A stretch of DNA of 64,000 bases, taken from contig JADJXD010000001.1 in NCBI GenBank assembly GCA_016715985.1, positions 620,001 to 684,000 of the forward strand, read 5' to 3'. A program made the position numbers and the translations under genes. Within the stretch, counting starts at the first letter, position 1. Each line of letters starts with the position of its first letter. Under the pieces are notes generated by a model, which was given only the letters and a program-made list of their open reading frames with translations, was not told where the DNA came from and ran no database searches. Source of the DNA: Saprospiraceae bacterium. GTDB taxonomy: Bacteria > Bacteroidota > Bacteroidia > Chitinophagales > Saprospiraceae. This document shows, piece after piece, positions 53,834 to 61,959 of the stretch.

Positions 53834-56800
53834 ATGAACAAAATTAAAAAGATATTTAAATGGGTGGGTATTGTGTTGTTGGCTTTTCTGCTGGTTTTAA
53901 TACTTTTCCCGTTTGTATTTAAAGACAAAATTATCAATGCAGTAAAAACTTCACTCAACAACGAATTACAGGCAAAAGTAGAATTTTCAGATATTGACTT
54001 ATCTGTCTGGAGATCATTTCCAGAAGTCAATGTAGGAATTAACAATCTTACAATAAGAGGAAAAGATACCTTTGAAGATGTTTTGCTGTTATCAACAGAT
54101 AGAGTAGATATCGATTTTACAATATATTCTCTTATAAGTAAGTCAGAACCGCCGTCCATAAAGTACATTGGTTTTCAAAATCCTGAAATCAATATAGTTA
54201 CATGGAATGACAGCACAGCCAACTATCTGATTACCAAGCCTTCAACTGATACAACGACAGTCAACTATAGATTAATTCTGGATAGTTACGATATCAGCAA
54301 CGGCTCATTGGAGTACACAGACCATGAACGAAGGCTGAAATTAAATATGAAAGACATTCATCATTCCGGGAAAGGAGATTTTACACAAGATATTTTTGAT
54401 CTCACTACCAAAACGAATGCTACCGGTATGAATCTGGAATTTGGAGGCATCAGTTATATAACCAATGCTACTTTAAAAGGTGACGTTAACCTTAATATGA
54501 ACGTCAAAGAAAATGTATTTACATTAAAAGATAATAAACTGACACTCAATGAGCTTGAAGTAAAAGGGGAAGGTTATTTGAAATTTTTGGAAAATGATGC
54601 GATGGAAATAAATTTCAAAGCCAACACTGCCAACGAAAGTTTCAAGAGTTTCCTTTCAGTAATCCCTTTTGCATACACAAATGACTTCAAAAATGTAGAA
54701 ACAAGAGGAAATGCCAGTATTAACGCCATCGTAAACGGTATTTACAGCGATACACCAGCAGCCTACCCTGCTTTTGATGTGAAAGTAAAAATTCAGGACG
54801 GTTACTTTAAATATCCCGGTGTCAAACAAGCTGTCAGTGCAGTCAACGCAGAAATTAATGTGGCAGCTTCTAAACCGGATTATAAAGATATGAAAGTGGA
54901 CATACCCAATTTCAGGATGATGGTTGACAAGGAATTTATAAACGGAAATCTACATGCAGGTAATCTTTCCGGGGATCAGCGATTGGAAGGAAAAATCCAT
55001 GCAGATATAAAATTGGAGAACCTGATAGCAGCTTTTCCCGTTCAGGATATAGAAAAATTGTCAGGCTATATCAATGCAGACATGAGTTTTAAAGCTAAAA
55101 TGAGCGATGTCAATAATGAAAATTATTCAGCAATTGACTTCAAAGGGAAAGCAGATGTGGCTAATCTGTATTATAAATCAAAAAATCTTCCTGCCATATC
55201 CGTAAAATCAGCAGGAGCAACTATGACGCCTCAATCGTTACAAATCATCAGTCAGGAAATGATGTTAGGTAAGAGTGATTTGAAAATTCAGGCAAAAATA
55301 TCAAATCCGCTTGCGGCTTTCTCGACAGAAAAGTCCACTTTTACTGAGATTAACGCTTCTTCAAATTTATTGGACCTGAATGAATGGTCAACGGAAAGTA
55401 ACGTGAATCCATCGAATAATCCTACACCTCCTGTTTCAGCACAGAGTCCGAACGAATTAATGAAAAAAGCCAAAATCAGTCTCAATACTAATTTCAACAA
55501 AGTACTATTTGGTGAATACCAAATTGAAAAAATAAATCTTAAAGGGGATGCTTCTGCCAACCTTATCAGAATTGAAAACATGTCGGGTCTCATGGACGGA
55601 AATGATTTTGCTGTAAAAGGAGTCGTTGCCAATGCATATGACTATCTGATAAACAATGAAATCCTCGATGGAGAGCTGACGTTTACTTCCCGAAAGTTTG
55701 ATTTAAACAAATATATGGTCAATGAAAACTCAGGAGACAGAGCATCAGAAGGCGTCATTCCCGTTCCTGAAAATATACGTTTGAATATCAAAGCGGATAT
55801 TGGCGAGTTGGTCTATACCAATTTAAACCTGCGAAATTTTTCGGGTACTCTGGAAATTCAAAATCAGGAAATGGCATTGAGAAATATGCAGACAGATGTT
55901 CTGGGTGGCAAAATAGAGATGGAAGGTGTGTACAATACGACGGACTTAGCCCGACCCGGGTTTGAGTTCAGGCTGGATCTTCAGAAAATCAAATATGCTG
56001 AAGCTGTGAATAAATTGACATCATTCAGCCAGTTAGCTCCAATTGCCTCCTATCTGGAAGGGATCTTTAATACGACCTTGGTAATGAAAGGCCATTTGGG
56101 AACTAATATGATACCTGAATTAAGTACCTTGGATGCATCAGGATTTATTGAAACATTGAGTGGGAAATTAAAAGGTTTCAAACCATTGAATGATGTAGCA
56201 GATAAACTAGGATTGAATGCCTTAAAGGATTTCAATCTTGACAACACTAAAAACTGGTTTGATATCGCACAAGGATATCTGGAGTTAAAAAAATTCAGTA
56301 GAAATATTGCAGGTATAGATATGGATATAGCAGGAAGACATGGATTTGGAAAAGAAATGGATTTTAATATCAGAATGGCTATACCCAGAGAAATGCTGAA
56401 AGACAACAAATTAACAAGCCAGTTAGAAAAAGGTCTGTCTTTTCTGGAAAAAGAAGCTTCAAAAATCGGGGTAAACATTGCGCAAGGGAATACAATCAAT
56501 CTTTTGGTAAAATTAGGGGGTAAAATACAACAACCAACTATTAAAATTACTCCACTCAGTAGTCAGGGTGAAGGTACTTTGCAGGAAGGAATAAAAGGTG
56601 AAATTTCCGATCGTATATCAGACATTAAGGATGATGTAAAATCTGAGCTCAAGGAAAAAGAAAATGAAATCAGAGATAGTCTGTCAAGATTGGCTGAATC
56701 TGAAATTTCAAAAATCAAAACACAGGCAGAAGATGCAGCCAATAAGGCTGCTGACAGTTTAAGAAATAAAGTGGGTGATGTAATTTCACAAAAATTAGAT

Positions 56801-56941
56801 ACTCTCACAAAAGGGGTTCTGGCTGATTCTTTAAAACAAAAAGCAAAGGACGTGTTAGGTGACAAGACCGGGGAAGAAGTGGATAAAATTAAAGACAAAC
56901 TAAAAGATTTTAATCCTTTCAAGAAAAAAGGTGGCGGATAA
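53834..56941 (+). CDS. AsmA-like family protein
   Basis: A 1035-residue protein with a Lys-rich N-terminus, one membrane helix (VGIVLLAFLLVLILFPFVF) and an AsmA N-terminal module followed by long beta-rich repeats, as in bridge-like lipid-transfer proteins of the AsmA/TamB group. The last ~120 residues are a charged helical tail (Lys/Glu/Asp/Ser) ending in FKKKGGG. It probably works at the inner membrane in envelope lipid transport; this is a family inference. I use ATG 53834: a TTG/ATG pair at 53789-53794 lies on or beside a promoter-like TCTGTTTG element and would put 15 polar residues before the anchor. Confidence 0.85.
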   Translation: MNKIKKIFKWVGIVLLAFLLVLILFPFVFKDKIINAVKTSLNNELQAKVEFSDIDLSVWRSFPEVNVGINNLTIRGKDTFEDVLLLSTDRVDIDFTIYSLISKSEPPSIKYIGFQNPEINIVTWNDSTANYLITKPSTDTTTVNYRLILDSYDISNGSLEYTDHERRLKLNMKDIHHSGKGDFTQDIFDLTTKTNATGMNLEFGGISYITNATLKGDVNLNMNVKENVFTLKDNKLTLNELEVKGEGYLKFLENDAMEINFKANTANESFKSFLSVIPFAYTNDFKNVETRGNASINAIVNGIYSDTPAAYPAFDVKVKIQDGYFKYPGVKQAVSAVNAEINVAASKPDYKDMKVDIPNFRMMVDKEFINGNLHAGNLSGDQRLEGKIHADIKLENLIAAFPVQDIEKLSGYINADMSFKAKMSDVNNENYSAIDFKGKADVANLYYKSKNLPAISVKSAGATMTPQSLQIISQEMMLGKSDLKIQAKISNPLAAFSTEKSTFTEINASSNLLDLNEWSTESNVNPSNNPTPPVSAQSPNELMKKAKISLNTNFNKVLFGEYQIEKINLKGDASANLIRIENMSGLMDGNDFAVKGVVANAYDYLINNEILDGELTFTSRKFDLNKYMVNENSGDRASEGVIPVPENIRLNIKADIGELVYTNLNLRNFSGTLEIQNQEMALRNMQTDVLGGKIEMEGVYNTTDLARPGFEFRLDLQKIKYAEAVNKLTSFSQLAPIASYLEGIFNTTLVMKGHLGTNMIPELSTLDASGFIETLSGKLKGFKPLNDVADKLGLNALKDFNLDNTKNWFDIAQGYLELKKFSRNIAGIDMDIAGRHGFGKEMDFNIRMAIPREMLKDNKLTSQLEKGLSFLEKEASKIGVNIAQGNTINLLVKLGGKIQQPTIKITPLSSQGEGTLQEGIKGEISDRISDIKDDVKSELKEKENEIRDSLSRLAESEISKIKTQAEDAANKAADSLRNKVGDVISQKLDTLTKGVLADSLKQKAKDVLGDKTGEEVDKIKDKLKDFNPFKKKGGG

Positions 56942-56983
56942 TCTTTGAATTAAAAGATTTATAAGTTAATTATTTTTATAAAT

Positions 56984-57015
56984 TTTGTTTAGTAAGAAAT
57001 AATGCTATATATTTG
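56984..57015 (+). promoter_or_regulatory. Promoter of the small secreted protein gene
   Basis: TTTG (56984-56987) and TATATTTG (57008-57015) are 20 bp apart, matching the Bacteroidetes consensus. The ATG at 57034 follows 18 bp later. A TTG at 57013 is part of the -7 box and therefore not a start codon. Confidence 0.75.
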
Positions 57016-57033
57016 GAGCTCAAATCAATAGTT

Positions 57034-57381
57034 ATGAAATATTTTATTTGTTTTACTTTTATATTTATCTCATCCTTTTTGGCAGGGCAAACTAACATTG
57101 AGTATGTGAGTCAGCAATTAGAAAATGTCGAAAAAGAACTCCAGAGACATGATAAAACCTGGATTCTGAACAATATTCAGAAAGAACAAATGATGAAAAT
57201 ATTTCAGGAAAAATTCAGACAGGTTGAAGCTGTTTGGAACAGCGGTTTGGACAAGCGTGCTGTTTCTGAAAAAATCAGTAAAATTGAAGAAGAATTTAAA
57301 CCTAAAGTAGAATCATTATTGACTACTGATCAGAGATTGGCCTTAATAAAATCAGGAAATAACAAGAAAAGTATTCGCTGA
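57034..57381 (+). CDS. Small secreted helical protein (Spy/LTXXQ-like)
   Basis: A 115-residue protein with a signal peptide (about 1-18, ending LAGQ) and a helical, charged mature part. The IQKEQMMKIFQEKF and LLTTDQRLALIKSG segments resemble the paired LTxxQ motifs of periplasmic Spy/CpxP chaperones. The relation is plausible but not certain. It is preceded by its own promoter; no operon partner. Confidence 0.75.
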   Translation: MKYFICFTFIFISSFLAGQTNIEYVSQQLENVEKELQRHDKTWILNNIQKEQMMKIFQEKFRQVEAVWNSGLDKRAVSEKISKIEEEFKPKVESLLTTDQRLALIKSGNNKKSIR

Positions 57382-57661
57382 TCTTTCCTTACAGACGTTT
57401 TCTTTGAAAGATATTATTTTAGTTGCAAAACTGTTTGGAACTTCGGATTCGCCTTATGGTTTGTATCCTTTTTGTTATATTAAGATGCACACAATTTGGG
57501 ATTGTATATTTATGTTGTCATGATAAGAAAATTACTAATTTAAATGCAATTTTATAACTACTTCATCTATCTTCCACAATTAACCTATGATTCTTGCCAC
57601 TTTTAAAAAAACAGTATTTTTAATTTGGTGTTGTAGAATCAATACTTTGTAAATTTAACCA

Positions 57662-59437
57662 TTGAAACATCTTTTCAGACTTAATAAGTATTTCATAAAA
57701 TACAAATGGCGCTTTCTGTTGGGAATACTTTTTGTTACTGGTTCCAACTATTACGGAATACTAATTCCTCAGAAAGTCAGAGAAGCCTTGGATCTGGTTC
57801 AGGAACAAATCGTGCAATATAAAAATACAGATCTTGCGGCTCAACCGGATATGTATGATAAACTGGGCTATGCATTAATGATATTTGGGATTACAGTAAC
57901 TATATATGTAATAATCAAAGGAGTTCTGATGTATGCAATGAGACAAACTTTGATAGTGATGTCCAGATTGATTGAATATGACATGCGAAAGGAATTATTT
58001 GCTCAATTAGCAAAAATGGATCAATCATTTTACCGATCTCAGAAAACCGGTGATATCATGGCAAGAATATCTGAGGATGTATCAAAAGTCAGAAATTATC
58101 TGGGCCCGGCTGTGCTGTATGGCATAAACTTAGTGACTTTGTTTATTATGACAATTTATGCAATGCTTCAGGTGAATGTTTATCTTACATTCTGGGCTTT
58201 ATTACCACTACCCTTTCTTTCTATATCCATTTACTATGTCAGTAGTCTTATAAACCAAAAAAGCACAAAAATTCAAGAACAATTATCTGTTCTCAACAGT
58301 ACGGCTCAGGAAGCTTATTCCGGCATCAGAGTAATCAAATCTTATACAAAAGAAGAACAGTTTATCCAATATTTTGAATCACAAAGTGAAGAATTTAAAA
58401 AGCGGGCTTTATCACTTGCTCAGGTTGAATCTTACTTTCACCCCTTAATGATACTTTTGATTGCTGTAAGTACATTGCTGGTAGTTGTAGTTGGCGGATT
58501 TCAGGTTTATGAAGGTGAGCTTACAGCAGGTAATATAGCGGAATTTATATTGTATGTCAATATGCTAACTTGGCCGGTGACCTCCATCGGATGGATAGCA
58601 TCTATCGTTCAGGAAGCAGAAGCATCACAAGCCAGAATAAATGAATTGATGGATAAAAGTTCAGCTGTTGAAAACAATAATGAAGATATTTATAAAATAA
58701 ACGGAAGCCTCGAGTTTAGAAATGTAACCTTTACATATCCTGATTCCGGAGTGACTGCTGTGGACAATGTTTCATTTAAATTGGAGAAAGGTCAGAAACT
58801 TGCTATAATGGGAAGAACCGCATCGGGCAAAACCACCATTGGTGAATTATTGGTGAGAATGTTCGATACAACGCTAGGTACGGTGCTCATTGATGATAAG
58901 GATGTGAAGTCGCACAATATTTCAATGTTGAGAAAAAATATAGCATATGTTCCCCAGGATGTGTTTCTGTTTTCAGATACGGTAAGTGCCAATATAACAT
59001 TCGGTGTCGAAAATGCCGATGAAAATCAAATCAAAAAATTCGCACAGTATGCTGCTATTGCTGAAGAAATCGAAAAATTACCACTACAATATAAAACACT
59101 TGTTGGCGAAAGAGGGGTTTCACTTTCAGGAGGACAAAAACAAAGAATCTCTATAGCAAGGGCTTTTATTAAAAATCCGGATGTAATTATTTTGGATGAT
59201 GCTCTGTCGGCAGTAGATACGGCAACAGAACAACAAATAATGCAGTATTTTTCTGAGTCTATGCAAGAAAAGACAGTAATTATGATCACACACAGAGCTA
59301 ATAATTTATTGAGTTATGATAAAATTATTGTTTTGGAAGAAGGCCGGATTGTGGAAGAAGGAACCCATGAAGAACTACTGGAAAGGAATGGCTTTTATGC
59401 ATCTGTGTATGAGCAACAGTCTTTAATTGAAAATTAA
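57662..59437 (+). CDS. ABC exporter, fused membrane and ATPase domains (MdlA-like half)
   Basis: A 591-residue half-transporter. Six membrane helices (about 1-320) precede an ATPase domain with Walker A GRTASGKTT, signature VSLSGGQ and Walker B VIILDDALSAVD. The catalytic Glu after Walker B is Asp, as in MdlA-type subunits that form one degenerate site of a heterodimer, so a partner half may be encoded elsewhere. Substrate unknown. The start is TTG; no ATG is present until well inside the membrane domain. Confidence 0.9.
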   Translation: MKHLFRLNKYFIKYKWRFLLGILFVTGSNYYGILIPQKVREALDLVQEQIVQYKNTDLAAQPDMYDKLGYALMIFGITVTIYVIIKGVLMYAMRQTLIVMSRLIEYDMRKELFAQLAKMDQSFYRSQKTGDIMARISEDVSKVRNYLGPAVLYGINLVTLFIMTIYAMLQVNVYLTFWALLPLPFLSISIYYVSSLINQKSTKIQEQLSVLNSTAQEAYSGIRVIKSYTKEEQFIQYFESQSEEFKKRALSLAQVESYFHPLMILLIAVSTLLVVVVGGFQVYEGELTAGNIAEFILYVNMLTWPVTSIGWIASIVQEAEASQARINELMDKSSAVENNNEDIYKINGSLEFRNVTFTYPDSGVTAVDNVSFKLEKGQKLAIMGRTASGKTTIGELLVRMFDTTLGTVLIDDKDVKSHNISMLRKNIAYVPQDVFLFSDTVSANITFGVENADENQIKKFAQYAAIAEEIEKLPLQYKTLVGERGVSLSGGQKQRISIARAFIKNPDVIILDDALSAVDTATEQQIMQYFSESMQEKTVIMITHRANNLLSYDKIIVLEEGRIVEEGTHEELLERNGFYASVYEQQSLIEN

Positions 59438-59448
59438 TAAAACATAAA

Positions 59449-59479
59449 TTTGGCGATTTATAAATATTATATATATTTG
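59449..59479 (+). promoter_or_regulatory. Promoter of the DUF3276 gene
   Basis: TTTG (59449-59452) and TATATTTG (59472-59479) are spaced by 19 bp, an exact consensus match. The GTG start at 59512 lies 32 bp further on. Confidence 0.75.
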
Positions 59480-59511
59480 TTCCCATAATTAACAGTTTAA
59501 AAAAAATTATT

Positions 59512-59874
59512 GTGGAATACGACGATAAGAGCAAGTTTGAAAGTGTATATACTGCAAAAGTAAAGGCAGGTAAAAGACGTACTTATTTTTTTGATGTACG
59601 TAAGACAAAGGGTGAAGATTTTTATATCACCATTACAGAGAGTACAAAAAAATTCAACTCTGATGGGTACGAGAGACATAAAATTTTTCTCTATAAAGAA
59701 GATTTTAACCGTTTTATGGCACAGTTACAGGATACAGTTGCACATGTCAAAAATGATCTAATGCCAGATTTTGATTACGACCAGTTTGAAAAACGACAGG
59801 CAGAATGGGAAGCATCGCAGGCTGACCTGGAAAATTCTCCAAAAGCCCCTGAAGGTGAAAACATGGATTGGTAA
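59512..59874 (+). CDS. DUF3276 (PUR-alpha-like nucleic-acid-binding) protein
   Basis: A 120-residue protein of the DUF3276/PurA family, small ssDNA/RNA-binding proteins conserved in Bacteroidetes. The RRTYFFDVRKTKGEDFYITITES and HKIFLYKEDFNRF segments form the two halves of the PUR repeat; the C-terminal ~30 residues are acidic. The start is GTG, supported by a consensus promoter 32 bp upstream. An intrinsic terminator follows 26 bp after the stop. Confidence 0.88.
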   Translation: MEYDDKSKFESVYTAKVKAGKRRTYFFDVRKTKGEDFYITITESTKKFNSDGYERHKIFLYKEDFNRFMAQLQDTVAHVKNDLMPDFDYDQFEKRQAEWEASQADLENSPKAPEGENMDW

Positions 59875-59900
59875 TAAAATTAAAACTTCAATAAAAATAT

Positions 59901-59940
59901 AAGACACAACTTCTAAAAAACGTTGTGTCTTTTTTTTTTA
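59901..59940 (+). terminator. Intrinsic terminator after the DUF3276 gene
   Basis: AAGACACAAC pairs perfectly with GTTGTGTCTT (10 bp, 59901-59910 with 59922-59931), followed by a run of T to 59939. It lies 10 bp before the futalosine hydrolase start codon, which is unusually close. Confidence 0.9.
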
Positions 59941-59949
59941 ATTATTGTC

Positions 59950-60630
59950 ATGAAAAACATCATTATTGTATCTGCCACTTCAAAAGAAATCGAACCATTA
60001 ACTCATTATTTATCAGAATATTATGATTCAAATAATGATCAGTTCAATACATATAAATATAAGCAGTTGATCATACGCACTTGCATTACCGGCGTAGGTT
60101 CTGTTAAGACTGTTTTTAAGCTTGGTCAGCTATCCGGAATTGAAAATACTGACTTAGCGATCAATGCCGGTATAGCAGGCAGTTTTAAAGAATTGATTCC
60201 CATTGGAAGCGTTGCAGAAGTAATTCAGGACAGATTCGGAGATTTAGGTGTTGAAAATGCAGATGGTACATTTTCAGACATTTTTGAAGCAGAACTGGAT
60301 GATCCTGAATTGTTCCCATTTAAAAATGGTGTTTTAACAGTAATACCCTATCCACAATTAACTGATTTAAATAAAGTAAGCGGTATTACAGTTCAAAAAG
60401 TCCATGGGACAAAAAATTCCATACGGGATATTGTCAGGAAATATAATCCCGATATTGAAAGTATGGAAGGAGCTGCCTTCTTTTATGTGATGAAATCACT
60501 TAAAATAAATTCAACCCAAATAAGAGCCATTTCAAATTTTGTGGAACCCAGAAACAAAAATAACTGGAATATAGGGCTTGCGATAAAAAATTTGAACGAA
60601 AGACTGATTATCTTTCTGAATCAACTTTAA
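59950..60630 (+). CDS. mqnB: Futalosine hydrolase
   Basis: A 226-residue nucleosidase of the MTA/SAH phosphorylase fold that splits hypoxanthine from futalosine in the alternative menaquinone pathway. It has the ITGVGSVKTVFKLGQL and NAGIAGSF segments, the SMEGAAFFYV active-site helix and SNFVEPRNKNNW near the end. ATG 59950 is the family start; an upstream TTG would lie inside the terminator T-tract. Its 3' end overlaps the convergent DUF3810 gene by 23 bp. Confidence 0.92.
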   Translation: MKNIIIVSATSKEIEPLTHYLSEYYDSNNDQFNTYKYKQLIIRTCITGVGSVKTVFKLGQLSGIENTDLAINAGIAGSFKELIPIGSVAEVIQDRFGDLGVENADGTFSDIFEAELDDPELFPFKNGVLTVIPYPQLTDLNKVSGITVQKVHGTKNSIRDIVRKYNPDIESMEGAAFFYVMKSLKINSTQIRAISNFVEPRNKNNWNIGLAIKNLNERLIIFLNQL

Positions 60631-61732
60631 ATACTTTTGATTTTACATCATTATTCAGATCAGAATCTTTCCAGGCGATTGTCTGTCTGATAATATTGTT
60701 ATAACTTCTCAAGCCATCTTTCACGCCATTCGATTGTAAGTAAGATTCATATACAATATCTCTGAGTCTTGGTAATATATCCGGGTATCTGTCAGAATAT
60801 CTGTAAATGGCTTGTAAATCATTGATCACACCACGATCAAGTGAATGAGAAATTTCTTTTGAGGAGGCAGGTGCCGATCTTTTCAAATCAAAAAATACAT
60901 ATCGAAAATAACCTAACCAACCCGAATATTGAATAAATAAATCATCTGAGCTGATACAACTCAAAAAGCCGATAAAATTGCAATCACCTTCATCGGTGTA
61001 TCCATACCCATGTGCCATCTCATGAGCCATCACAAAAGGCCACTGAACCGGATGTAATCCTGCATCAATATGTCCTTCCATCACAAAAGGAATATAAATC
61101 CCCGCCGTTGAAAACCTTAATAACAAACCTTTCGGAAATAACATCCTAATCCGCACTTTACCATAAACCGGAACATTCCAGGTTTTCAAAAGTATTTTTT
61201 GATCGTTTCTGATCTTGTTTTCAAGGTTGGCTGCAACAAAAACTTCTGATAAAGATATTGTATCAGATGAAAGTCTTTTCCTTAATTCATTGACCTTCTC
61301 TACTGCCAATATTGCTTCAGAGATTATTGCTGAAGTATCCGGATGAACGGTGGGCAATTTCAATTCAGAAGTAAGATTATCTCTTTGATAATTGAGTCCC
61401 CAAAGAAGATAAAATGAAAAATAGATAAAACATATGCCTGATATGAGTTTGAATAATAGTTTTTTATAAAAAAAATTATAACGAAGTTCGATACGATAAT
61501 CCTTAAATTGTCTTAATTTATTAATAATAAGAAAAAATAAATAACCAACCAATAAATAGATAGCCGGAACCGGAATCAAGCCTATGGTATTGTCATAAAT
61601 AAATCTCCATATCTGAAATAAAAAAGAAAAATAATAAGCATAGGAAAATGAAGCATCTATCCATTTAAACGATTGGAAAGCATAGAGAAAGCAAGCTAAA
61701 ATAATCCATTTATACTTAAATAAAAGCTGCAT
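60608..61732 (-). CDS. DUF3810 family membrane protein with HExxH motif
   Basis: A 374-residue protein with three or so membrane helices (about 5-110) and a periplasmic domain with a zinc-peptidase-like HEMAH (237-241) followed by GYTDEGD (Glu248 is a possible third ligand). The family is Bacteroidetes-specific; a peptidase role is inferred from the motif only. It overlaps mqnB at the 3' end. Confidence 0.85.
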   Translation of the reverse strand: MQLLFKYKWIILACFLYAFQSFKWIDASFSYAYYFSFLFQIWRFIYDNTIGLIPVPAIYLLVGYLFFLIINKLRQFKDYRIELRYNFFYKKLLFKLISGICFIYFSFYLLWGLNYQRDNLTSELKLPTVHPDTSAIISEAILAVEKVNELRKRLSSDTISLSEVFVAANLENKIRNDQKILLKTWNVPVYGKVRIRMLFPKGLLLRFSTAGIYIPFVMEGHIDAGLHPVQWPFVMAHEMAHGYGYTDEGDCNFIGFLSCISSDDLFIQYSGWLGYFRYVFFDLKRSAPASSKEISHSLDRGVINDLQAIYRYSDRYPDILPRLRDIVYESYLQSNGVKDGLRSYNNIIRQTIAWKDSDLNNDVKSKVFKVDSER

Positions 61733-61959
61733 ATTTGTGAATTATGATAAAAGTAATGCAATTTTAACAAAAGCGTCAGGAATGTCAAATAAAACCACTT
61801 GAACATTTAATATAAAATTAATATTCAATGAATGAATAGAATGTGATAATGACTACTTTTACAGGATTTTAAGAATTTGCAAGGCATAATAAAATGCTAC
61901 ACCGGATTTTAAATAATTAGATTGCATTCTGTAAAGTACATTATTGAAACGGCATTTAC

